A stretch of DNA of 9,289 nucleotides from Bacteroidales bacterium UBA1756 (GTDB lineage Bacteria > Bacteroidota > Bacteroidia > Bacteroidales > WCHB1-69). Shown piece after piece: positions 1 to 6,610 of this stretch. Within the stretch, counting starts at the first letter, position 1; every line of letters begins with the position of its first letter. The stretch lies in the NCBI GenBank assembly GCA_002314795.1, contig DCHI01000067.1, positions 4,169 to 13,457 of the forward strand, in the 5' to 3' direction. The position numbers were made by a program, and so were the translations under genes. Below the pieces are notes generated by a model. The model searched no databases, was not told the origin of the DNA, and saw nothing but the letters and a program-made list of their open reading frames with translations.

Positions 1-385
1 TTTCTTCGCCACCTTCCATTTTTACGGCGTCGGCTCCCGATTCCTTCATAATGCGTATGGCAGAGTGAAGTGCTTCTTTGGAGTTGCCTTGGTACGTGCC
101 AAACGGCATATCTACCACGACAAAAGCGCGTTCGACGGCGCGGACAACGGAGGAAGCGTGATATATCATCGCATCGAGCGTGATGGGTAGGGTGGTCCGA
201 TAACCAGCCATCACGTTGGCGGCAGAGTCTCCAACCAAAATGATGTCTATTTTTGCTAAATCCAACAGTTTAGCTAAGGAGTAGTCGTAAGAAGTCAACA
301 TAGCGATTTTCTCGCCATTGTCACGCATCTTTTGTAAAATGTTCGTCGTGACCTTGTTGACGTCGCGATATAAGTAGTCTGACAT
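1..385 (-). CDS. panB: 3-methyl-2-oxobutanoate hydroxymethyltransferase (ketopantoate hydroxymethyltransferase), N-terminal part
   Basis: PanB transfers a hydroxymethyl group from 5,10-methylene-tetrahydrofolate to 2-oxoisovalerate to give ketopantoate, the first committed step of pantothenate and CoA synthesis in the cytoplasm. The ATG is at 385-383, and 128 codons are visible before the window edge cuts the gene; the family is usually about 265-275 residues, so roughly half is present. Diagnostic motifs are TSYDYSLAKL (31-40), ILVGDSAANVM (49-59), TTLPITLDAMIYH (64-76), VVDMPFGTYQ (90-99) and VKMEGGE (121-127). By comparison with E. coli PanB, D53, D92 and E124 correspond to the metal ligands D45, D84 and E114, and K122 to K112, so the visible half looks catalytically intact. 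The start lies 8 nt after the stop of the upstream glycosyltransferase gene, so it is probably the last or a late gene of the ppiD-led transcript. No separate promoter is seen. Linkage of PanB to envelope genes is probably only positional. Confidence 0.95.
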   Translation of the reverse strand, partial: MSDYLYRDVNKVTTNILQKMRDNGEKIAMLTSYDYSLAKLLDLAKIDIILVGDSAANVMAGYRTTLPITLDAMIYHASSVVRAVERAFVVVDMPFGTYQGNSKEALHSAIRIMKESGADAVKMEGGEE

Positions 386-393
386 AGTTGTTA

Positions 394-1347
394 CTATTCT
401 ATCGTTTTTTCAATCAAGTATTTGTCTCTTTTAGGATCAATGCCGGAAATCAGTTCTCCGAGGAAACCGGCCAAGAATAACTGGCACCCGATGACCACGG
501 CGAGCAACGCGAGGTAGAACAAAGGCTGGTCTGTCACCTGTCGGAAGATTTCGCCACTATATTGGAGCGCTAATTTCTTGATGATGAGAGCAATGACAAT
601 CAAAATTCCTATCAGAAATGAAACGCTTCCCCAAAGTCCGAAAAAGTGCATCGGTTGTTTTTTGAACTTGTTGGTGAAGTTGAGTGTCATCAAGTCAAGG
701 TAACCGTTCACAAATCGATTCCAGCCGAATTTGGAAACTCCATACTTGCGTTTTTGGTGAATCACCACCTTTTCTCCAATTCTCTTGAAACCGGCCCATT
801 TTGCAATCACGGGAATGTAACGGTGCATCTCGCTGTAAATCGTGATGTTTTTCACAACATCTTTCCGATAGGCCTTCAACCCACAGTTGAAATCGTGCAA
901 CTTGATTCCCGACACGCGCTGGGTAGTGCGATTGAATAACTTGGACGGAATGTTTTTCAAAAGAACGTTGTCGTATCTTTTTTTCTTCCAACCGGAAACG
1001 ACATCGTACTTCTCTTCCGTAATCATTCTATAAAGTTCCGGAATTTCGTCCGGACTGTCTTGCAAGTCGGCATCCATCGTGATGACCACGTCGCCCTGAC
1101 AAGCTTGGAACGCGGTGTTCAAAGCGGCTGATTTTCCATAGTTGCGACGGAACTTAATCCCTTTCACGTTGGCGTTTTTGGCGTGAAGTTCTTCAACCAC
1201 TTCCCAGGAGCGATCGATGGAACCGTCATCAACCATAATGATTTCGTATGAAAGTGAGTTTGCATTGGTTACGCGTTCAATCCACGCTGCCAATTCGGGC
1301 AGTGACTCTTCTTCGTTGTACAAGGGAACGATTACGGATAGATTCAT
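394..1347 (-). CDS. GtrB/DPM1-like family 2 glycosyltransferase with two C-terminal membrane segments
   Basis: This 317-residue protein is a GT-A fold family 2 glycosyltransferase of the polyprenyl-phosphate sugar transferase group (GtrB, ArnC, DPM1-like). These enzymes move a sugar from a nucleotide donor to undecaprenyl phosphate on the cytoplasmic face of the inner membrane. Visible features are the N-terminal VPLYNEEESLPEL (7-19), the donor-site MVDDGS (38-43), the metal-binding MDADLQDSPDEI (91-102), and HRYIPVIAKWAGF (175-187) followed by HQKRKYGVSKFG (197-208), the usual acceptor-side motifs of this group. Two hydrophobic segments follow, about 233-257 and 276-300. The length of about 310-320 is typical. 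It starts 8 nt after the stop of the DUF4199 gene, and a DUF4199-GT2 pair is a recurrent arrangement in Bacteroidetes as I recall it. The sugar and the final acceptor cannot be read from sequence. It could equally be named an undecaprenyl-phosphate 4-deoxy-4-formamido-arabinose transferase-like enzyme by automatic annotation; I would not trust that specificity. Confidence 0.9.
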   Translation of the reverse strand: MNLSVIVPLYNEEESLPELAAWIERVTNANSLSYEIIMVDDGSIDRSWEVVEELHAKNANVKGIKFRRNYGKSAALNTAFQACQGDVVITMDADLQDSPDEIPELYRMITEEKYDVVSGWKKKRYDNVLLKNIPSKLFNRTTQRVSGIKLHDFNCGLKAYRKDVVKNITIYSEMHRYIPVIAKWAGFKRIGEKVVIHQKRKYGVSKFGWNRFVNGYLDLMTLNFTNKFKKQPMHFFGLWGSVSFLIGILIVIALIIKKLALQYSGEIFRQVTDQPLFYLALLAVVIGCQLFLAGFLGELISGIDPKRDKYLIEKTIE

Positions 1348-1355
1348 TTTATCGT

Positions 1356-2300
1356 TTATTTTGTTTCGTTATTTGTTTCTTCTTGGTTTGTTTCAGACGG
1401 TTGCTCCTCCGGTTCTTCGTCTTCTAATGAGCATTTTCTTTTTTCATTTCTATACAAAAATAGAGCAACGAAAATGTTTAGCAGAAGGCCGTAGAGCAAG
1501 ATGGAAAGTGAGTAGGCAAATGCCGCCATAACGGGGCTGTCGCTTTGGGGAATGGTGGGTTTGATGGCTTCGAAGCGTGCCACGAGCGGATTGAGTCCGT
1601 TGATGGTTTGTCCGCTGTTTTCTAACAGGAGGGGAAGTTGAGCCAAACACTCCTTATTCGTCTCATTCGCATTCGTCAGGATGGCTTCTGTACATTGGTA
1701 AAGCAGTGTGTTGGCGTGAACATTGAAGGAGTCCAATTGGAAAGCGGGGTCGTCCGAAGCGTGGGGCTTATCGACCAACTGTCTTTCGTACGCGATGAGA
1801 AGAATGTCGAGGGCACTGTCAAGGGGCGCAGCACAAACGCTATCGATGGTCATTTGAGCGCGTTCCGCTTTGATGATGGTCTTGACATCTTCGCAGTACT
1901 TGATGAGTTCTGAACGAGTAATTGTGTCTTTCTCGAGGCGTTCGTACGCCAATTGGATGTTTCTCTGGTTGTTCTTTTCAACGCCGTCGGTTTCAATGAA
2001 AGTATAGTGGCACAGAAGGTAGGCAATCATCACCAGGTAGGCGAAAACAACGACGACGATTCCGTGGCCGAATGCCGGTGCAAAGCGGATGACGCCGTCC
2101 TGTACTTTGTCCCGGATTTCCTTAATTGCCATATAGATGGCTCCGACGAAGGCTGCCACCATCAGTAGGTCGGAGATGGCTCCGAACGGATAGCCGGCAT
2201 CTAAGGTGGAGGCATAATAAGATACTAACTTAATGAGAGAAAGCCCTGCTCCAAGCAAGGCTCCCCATTTTATTGTGATAAATAATTTTTTTCCGCTCAT
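1356..2300 (-). CDS. DUF4199-like integral membrane protein with an enlarged extracytoplasmic loop
   Basis: The function is unknown. The 314-residue product has four predicted membrane segments: about 7-30 (rich in small and aliphatic residues), 39-61, 77-101 and 261-286. The C-terminus (about 287-314) is highly charged and Glu/Asn/Thr-rich, with EDEEPEEQPSETNQEE. The N-terminal hydrophobic trio and the position just upstream of a GtrB-like glycosyltransferase match the Bacteroidetes-only DUF4199 family; I assign it on pattern and context rather than on a conserved active site. DUF4199 proteins are usually about 160-190 residues. Here a polar stretch of about 155 residues (105-260), with four Cys and helical character, separates the third and fourth segments. 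If the four-segment model holds, this loop is on one side of the membrane, probably the periplasm. The start is 30 nt after the ppiD-like stop, and the end is 8 nt before the glycosyltransferase start, so the genes are likely co-transcribed. Confidence 0.7.
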   Translation of the reverse strand: MSGKKLFITIKWGALLGAGLSLIKLVSYYASTLDAGYPFGAISDLLMVAAFVGAIYMAIKEIRDKVQDGVIRFAPAFGHGIVVVVFAYLVMIAYLLCHYTFIETDGVEKNNQRNIQLAYERLEKDTITRSELIKYCEDVKTIIKAERAQMTIDSVCAAPLDSALDILLIAYERQLVDKPHASDDPAFQLDSFNVHANTLLYQCTEAILTNANETNKECLAQLPLLLENSGQTINGLNPLVARFEAIKPTIPQSDSPVMAAFAYSLSILLYGLLLNIFVALFLYRNEKRKCSLEDEEPEEQPSETNQEETNNETK

Positions 2301-2330
2301 AAAAGATATTCTTACGAGACTTTAGGAATA

Positions 2331-4679
2331 TTAGTTTCCTTTGTAGAATACGTGTCTGTTGTCAACGATTTTAACTGATTTTTCCAAATCACCCATTGCG
2401 ATGGTAGCTTCGTTGGAACCTCTTCCGATGGTGACTTCTCTGAGAATGTTTCTTTCCATTCCGAGAGCGTCGGAAGGTTTGCCGGCTTCGGTGCTGTAAA
2501 TCGTGGCGATGCAGATAGCGTTTTTGCAGCTAACGACGGCGGGTTTGCCGTTGGCTTCCATCGTTGACATTTTTCCGATGAGGGCGTTGTCAATACCGTA
2601 AGGCATATTTTGTGCGAAGGAGATTTTCAAGCTGTCGCGTGATTGGAAACCATATTTTCCAGAGAGTGCAGCAACGGAGCTGCTTGCCAGTTCCTTGGTG
2701 AGTTTTTCGTCGATGGCAGCGATTTTCTTTTCCATCTTCAACTCTTCCATAATCTGATCCTTCACGTTTTCAAATTCGCCTTTGCCAGCTTCTTTGACGC
2801 GTTTCAAACCGGCAACGATGAAAACTTGAGCTCCAAGTTGTTTCGGTTGATTGTATCCTGTGTATGCGAATCTGCCTTCGAAAGCGGTACGGGAAACGGT
2901 GTTGACTTCAGTTTCTTTGTCAAATGCCCAGCTGATGGCTTCGCGGCACATCAGCATTTCTTGCATACCCGTCATAATGGTGCCTTGCATATTTTTGATG
3001 TCCGTTTGAGGAATGAGGAAGGCGCCCTTGCTTTGTGCCAATGAGTCTAACTTTTCAACATTGTCACAAGCGGAAGCCAATTCGTTGGCTGACATACGAA
3101 GACTTTCAATGGTGTTTTTAGAAGCTTCGACCGGTACAGGATAGAGAACGTATTGTCTCTTTTCGTTGGCTTGCGTCTTGTTGAGGACTTGCATAACCAG
3201 GTAGCAGTCCATTGCTTCGTGTACATAAACCTGACCGATTCCGGTGTTAATTAACTTTGTGTAAAGGGTGTCGGGCATATCTTCAAACCAATAGGTGCTG
3301 TCGGCTTGGAAGATTCTTTCATTTTTGTATTTGGGAAGGAGTTCGAAAATGGAAGTGGTGGTGGTAACTGCGTGAGCCAAGCTGTCAGCGAGAACTTTAG
3401 CAGCTTCTTTTTCCATAGTGACATTGTTCTGACCATATTTGAAAGGAATGGTCAAGAAAGTGGTTTGGATGGAGTCCGGACGGTAAGCGACGTCGCGGAT
3501 TTTACCGAAGTACCAGAAATTACCGTCCAAATAAGGAGCGATGTAAGTGCCGGCAGCTGAATGGTAAATGATGGTATCCAACTTGCTCGGAAGAGCGTAT
3601 TTGGCTTCTTTGTCTTCTACTCCGTAGTGTTGGAGTGCGGATTCACCGTGTTTCAAATACATTAAGGTATCTAATTGAAGGTGTGAAGCGGTTTGATCGT
3701 TGTATGACCAGAAATAAGCTTCGCCGGCAGCGAATTTTCTGTTCTTTTCGATTTTTCTTTCAGCTTTAACGAAATCGTTGATGGAGGTAGCAGCGGTAAA
3801 GCGGTCGAAAATGGTTCTTACAGAATCTTCAATATCTTTTCTGTCTTGTGCGGTTGCGATAATCGGGAAGATGGCGAAATCGATGTCGCGTGCATTTTCT
3901 TTAACGAAATAACGATTTTGATGTTCTTTAAAGAATGCCTTTGCCTCTTTTTCGTCAACGGTAACTTGAATGTCGTTGAAAGCGGGGACGGAAGGATTTA
4001 CCAATGCGAGTTGCATTGTAGCGACATTTTCAGAACCGACTTGTTTCAGCAAAGGAGTTGAAAAATAGGTGGAACTTCCGCAGAGGGTGAAATAAGCCAT
4101 ATTTTTTGCTTCCAAGACGGCCATTCTTTCAATGGCTTTATACATATTGTAGAGATCGGTTCCTCTGTAGTCGTTGATGTTGTTCAATGCGTCCATCAAA
4201 GCATCAACGGTTGTACCGCTGTTTTGGAGAAGGCGTTGGCAAACGATAATGAGATATTGTTGTGCCGTGCTTCTTTGTGTTGATTGAGTGGAGAGACTTC
4301 CAATGAGGTCGGCATTGATGTTTTCTACCATTTCGTCGTGGAAAGTGATACCGAGTTTGGAGATTTGTTTGTTGAGAAGGACTTCTTGTTTGATTTGTTC
4401 CCAAGTGAAGTCGTGGATGTATTGGTCTAATTCGTCATCTGTGCTAGTGATGTTGTTCGCGTATGTGATGAGGGCTCTGTTCTGTTCAAAATAGGAAGTG
4501 TAGGTATTTTCTCTTCCGTCCATACGGATGGATTCGTTTCCTATCTTAGCCAAGAGGTTACGGTTGGTGATGGACGGGATGATTTGCGTCAAGTCGCCGA
4601 CGATGAAGGCGAGAAGAGCGATACCGATAATGATCATTAATGCGACTCCGTGTTTGCGGATTTTGCCAATTGCTGCCAT
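2331..4679 (-). CDS. PpiD/SurA-like membrane-anchored periplasmic folding factor (peptidylprolyl isomerase family)
   Basis: This 782-residue protein has the architecture of Bacteroidetes PpiD-like proteins (about 700 residues): a short cytoplasmic N-terminus MAAIGKIRKHG, one signal-anchor segment (11-29), and a long periplasmic part. The first periplasmic region (about 43-125) has the SurA/PpiD N-terminal pattern, including QIKQEVLLNKQISKLGI (95-111), the usual 'long helix plus LGI' sequence. A parvulin-like region follows RPDSIQ (400-405), the position at which Bacteroides homologues carry a similar RPDSIQ motif. However, the active-site His of catalytic parvulins (in an H-I-L/V motif) is replaced here by TFLTIPF (407-413), so isomerase activity is doubtful and a chaperone role is more likely. 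C-terminal helices (610-665) and the tail resemble the second chaperone segment. A Bacteroidetes promoter precedes it by about 55 nt, and the DUF4199 gene follows after 30 nt. The family is assigned from N-terminal features and layout; the central 130-400 region is divergent. Confidence 0.8.
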   Translation of the reverse strand: MAAIGKIRKHGVALMIIIGIALLAFIVGDLTQIIPSITNRNLLAKIGNESIRMDGRENTYTSYFEQNRALITYANNITSTDDELDQYIHDFTWEQIKQEVLLNKQISKLGITFHDEMVENINADLIGSLSTQSTQRSTAQQYLIIVCQRLLQNSGTTVDALMDALNNINDYRGTDLYNMYKAIERMAVLEAKNMAYFTLCGSSTYFSTPLLKQVGSENVATMQLALVNPSVPAFNDIQVTVDEKEAKAFFKEHQNRYFVKENARDIDFAIFPIIATAQDRKDIEDSVRTIFDRFTAATSINDFVKAERKIEKNRKFAAGEAYFWSYNDQTASHLQLDTLMYLKHGESALQHYGVEDKEAKYALPSKLDTIIYHSAAGTYIAPYLDGNFWYFGKIRDVAYRPDSIQTTFLTIPFKYGQNNVTMEKEAAKVLADSLAHAVTTTTSIFELLPKYKNERIFQADSTYWFEDMPDTLYTKLINTGIGQVYVHEAMDCYLVMQVLNKTQANEKRQYVLYPVPVEASKNTIESLRMSANELASACDNVEKLDSLAQSKGAFLIPQTDIKNMQGTIMTGMQEMLMCREAISWAFDKETEVNTVSRTAFEGRFAYTGYNQPKQLGAQVFIVAGLKRVKEAGKGEFENVKDQIMEELKMEKKIAAIDEKLTKELASSSVAALSGKYGFQSRDSLKISFAQNMPYGIDNALIGKMSTMEANGKPAVVSCKNAICIATIYSTEAGKPSDALGMERNILREVTIGRGSNEATIAMGDLEKSVKIVDNRHVFYKGN

Positions 4680-4738
4680 ATTCTTTCTTTCTTTATTATT
4701 GATTTGTTATTTTTATATTATATGCAAAAATTAGGGCG

Positions 4739-4746
4739 CAAAAGTA
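4739..4746 (-). promoter_or_regulatory. Bacteroidetes-type -7 element of the ppiD-like operon promoter
   Basis: On the minus strand the sequence TACTTTTG matches the primary-sigma -7 consensus TAnnTTTG. It lies 59 nt upstream of the ppiD-like ATG, leaving a leader of about 50 nt after a start near 4732-4734. The upstream -33 TTG is not clear: at the expected distance the sequence is an A-tract that begins at the ribF stop. The promoter therefore sits right behind the end of ribF and would drive the ppiD, DUF4199, GT2 and panB cluster. The leader is A/T-rich and has no AGGAGG-like ribosome site. Confidence 0.6.
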
Positions 4747-4757
4747 CGATTTTTTTT

Positions 4758-5345
4758 TCAGTTGAGGCACTGTTGCTTGTTTTTTTTCAATGGATGTCCC
4801 AAGAGCTTTTCGGCTTTCGTAAAATCTTTATTTCCAATACATTGTCTGATTTCAGAGGAACGCACTTTGTTCTCTTCCAAAATCAATTCGGGAATTATGA
4901 TGATTTCTACGGAATATTTCGAACAGATTTCACGCATCGTCTCCCGATTGCCTTCCCGGTTGTGACCGAAGTTGTGGTCCGGACCCATCACGATGGCTTT
5001 TATCCCAATTTCTTTTATTAAAAAAATCAAAAAATCTTGGAAGGAGCATTGGGCAAATTCTTTGGTGAAAGGAACTACAATGAGGTGGTCAATCCCTTCT
5101 TCCTCAATCCATTCCGCATTTTCTTCTTCCGTATTGATGAGAAAGAATGGCCGTTCGGGATGTAGTACCGTTTGCGGGTGCGGCCAGAAGGTGATGACAA
5201 CGGACTCCCCGCTGTGGCGTTTCGCGCCTTCTCTGACGTATTCAAAGATTCTTCGGTGCCCTAAGTGAACGCCGTCGAACGATCCGACTGTCACTACCGC
5301 GTTGTGAAATCGGGGAAGATTCTTGGTGCCTTCGTGTATTTGCAA
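4758..5345 (-). CDS. ribF: RibF-like FAD synthetase (FMN adenylyltransferase) domain protein lacking the riboflavin kinase domain
   Basis: RibF normally joins an N-terminal FMN adenylyltransferase (nucleotidyltransferase fold) to a C-terminal riboflavin kinase and makes FMN and FAD from riboflavin. This product has only 195 residues against about 305-315 for the usual enzyme. The adenylyltransferase part looks complete: GSFDGVHLGH (21-30, the HxGH-type nucleotide site), FWPHPQTVLHP (53-63), MGPDHNFGHNREGN (120-133, the conserved G-x-D-x-x-F-G-x-x-R-x-G region) and VRSSEIR (161-167, the SSTxIR-like motif). It ends just after AEKLLGHPL (178-186), exactly where the domain linker normally begins, followed by nine residues and TGA. 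The kinase signature with a PTAN motif is absent, and the 78 nt before the next gene are too short to hold it. Expected activity is FMN to FAD only, if active. It starts 12 nt after the permease stop, so the two are probably transcribed together. The TGA lies within an A-tract. Confidence 0.85.
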   Translation of the reverse strand: MQIHEGTKNLPRFHNAVVTVGSFDGVHLGHRRIFEYVREGAKRHSGESVVITFWPHPQTVLHPERPFFLINTEEENAEWIEEEGIDHLIVVPFTKEFAQCSFQDFLIFLIKEIGIKAIVMGPDHNFGHNREGNRETMREICSKYSVEIIIIPELILEENKVRSSEIRQCIGNKDFTKAEKLLGHPLKKNKQQCLN

Positions 5346-5357
5346 TTTTCTTTAAAT

Positions 5358-6455
5358 TTAATTTCGAACATTCATAGCATTTCGCAATGCATTGCCAATC
5401 AACATAAAAGCAAGAACCAAAAGCATAATCGCTATGCCAGGAATGATGGCTAAATAGGCATTGTCAAGAACGATATAGGCGTAATTCTCCTTCATCATCA
5501 TTCCCCACGAAGGTGTCGGGGGTTGTACGCCAATGCCTAAGAAACTGAGCCCCGCTTCCATCAAAATCGCGGATGAAAAGTTGGATGCCGCAATGACGAT
5601 GACCGTCCCGGATACATTGGGTAAAAGATGTTTCCAAATAATGTGAAAACTGCTGTACCCCAGTGCCTTGCCCGCCTCGACAAATTCTTTCTCTCGCAAA
5701 CTAATCATCTGTCCACGAACCACCCTCGCCACATCTACCCACATCGTGAGTCCGATGGCCATAAAAATTTGCCAGAATCCTTTGCCCAATGCAAAACTGA
5801 TGGCAATGACTAACAGCAGCGTCGGAATTGACCAAACGACGTTGATGAACCACATCAGCACATCGTCTATCCAGCCGCGGAAATATCCGGCAATGGAGCC
5901 GATAAGCAGCCCGATGACCAAGGCAATGAATACGGAAATCCCGCCAACGGCCAGACTGATTCTTGTGCCAATCAGTAGCTGGCTGAGCACGTCACGCCCG
6001 TAGCGGTCCGTCCCCAATAGAAACCGTTGACGGATAATCGGGGCGTCCTCGCTCAACTCTGTTTTGGCATAACCTATTTCGGTGTCGCTTGCGTCCTCAA
6101 AGAGTTTAACATACACCGAGTCGGTTGTTGTTCGGTACTGTGAAATTGGAATCGTCTGGAACTGAGTCGGTTGACCGTATAGCATTCGATGAAGCAGTCC
6201 GTATTGTGGAACGGACTGCGGTGGCTTTACTTGCAAAAGTTGGACGCTGAATCCGGGTGGCCGAATCGCAATTTCCAATTGTTGATGATTGCAGTAGGGC
6301 GAATGGTCCGGTGTAAATAAGTAACCGCATATAGCTGTGATAATTACCAATAGTATAAAGACAAGAGAAACCATCCCTTGCGATTCCTTCCGAAAACGCT
6401 TCCACGTCAATTCGGACAGCGACACGGCACGGTAATCCTTCTTCTTCTTTTTCAT
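5358..6455 (-). CDS. OppC/DppC-type peptide ABC transporter permease
   Basis: This is one of the two inner-membrane permease subunits of an oligopeptide/dipeptide ABC importer; such subunits work with an OppB-type permease, two ATPases and a substrate-binding protein. I place the start at ATG 6455 (365 residues, MKKKKKDYRAV). A longer frame would need TTG at 6482 and adds ten residues with no family likeness. The N-terminal membrane segment is about 28-47. It is followed by a long extracytoplasmic stretch (about 48-145), longer than in E. coli OppC (about 302 residues) and of a kind seen in Bacteroidetes homologues. The permease core begins with LLGTDRYGRDVLSQ (146-159) and GTRISLAVG (163-171). 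The EAA loop that contacts the ATPase is EAGKALG (260-266) ending in HLLPN (276-280). SFLGIGVQPPTPSWG (304-318) is diagnostic of the family. No oppB, ATPase or binding-protein gene is next to it. ribF follows after 12 nt. The substrate cannot be told. Confidence 0.92.
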   Translation of the reverse strand: MKKKKKDYRAVSLSELTWKRFRKESQGMVSLVFILLVIITAICGYLFTPDHSPYCNHQQLEIAIRPPGFSVQLLQVKPPQSVPQYGLLHRMLYGQPTQFQTIPISQYRTTTDSVYVKLFEDASDTEIGYAKTELSEDAPIIRQRFLLGTDRYGRDVLSQLLIGTRISLAVGGISVFIALVIGLLIGSIAGYFRGWIDDVLMWFINVVWSIPTLLLVIAISFALGKGFWQIFMAIGLTMWVDVARVVRGQMISLREKEFVEAGKALGYSSFHIIWKHLLPNVSGTVIVIAASNFSSAILMEAGLSFLGIGVQPPTPSWGMMMKENYAYIVLDNAYLAIIPGIAIMLLVLAFMLIGNALRNAMNVRN

Positions 6456-6494
6456 TGATGAGGTTCCAGCCCTTAGGCCCAATTCGTACCTTCC

Positions 6495-6508
6495 TAACTA
6501 AATAGTTA
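6495..6508. promoter_or_regulatory. Palindrome upstream of the permease gene (possible operator)
   Basis: TAACTA and TAGTTA form perfect inverted 6-bp arms around a 2-nt centre (AA). The site lies between the heptamer array and the permease ATG, 40-53 nt upstream of it. GTAC occurs outside both arms (6486-6489 and 6512-6515), which loosely extends the symmetry. It could be a repressor site or simply chance in A/T-rich DNA. No clear TAnnTTTG promoter was seen in this gap. Confidence 0.2.
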
Positions 6509-6513
6509 ATAGT

Positions 6514-6610
6514 ACTTCCTACTTCCTACTTCTTACTTCCTACTTTTTACTTCTTACTTCTTACTTCCTACTTCCTACTTCCTACTTCCTACTTCTTACT
6601 TCTTACTTCC
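6514..6610. repeat. Heptamer tandem repeat array 1 (ACTTCCT/ACTTCTT)
   Basis: There are thirteen full 7-bp units from 6514 to 6604 and a partial unit (ACTTCC) to 6610. Seven units are ACTTCCT or nearly so, five are ACTTCTT, and one (6542-6548) is ACTTTTT. The copies are head to tail without gaps. The minus strand, which is the sense strand of all neighbours, reads AGGAAGT/AAGAAGT and is purine-rich. The array fills most of the space between kamD and the permease gene, and it takes in the kamD stop codon (6603-6605). A similar array in the same orientation lies at 9135-9252. I see no dyad that would make it an intrinsic terminator. Confidence 0.95.

Noticed and set aside
2643..3044. Plus-strand open frame of 133 residues (Phe/Cys-rich) antisense to the ppiD-like gene
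   Set aside because: Its composition is typical of reverse-complement reading of a Glu/Lys/Ala-rich protein. There is no promoter or start context.
6456..6482. Ten-residue N-terminal extension of the permease from TTG at 6482
   Set aside because: The ATG at 6455 gives a normal Lys-rich start, and the added residues match nothing in the family and would need a rare start codon.
6514..6610. Heptamer array as a CRISPR array
   Set aside because: The units are contiguous 7-bp copies with no unique spacers, and no cas genes are present.
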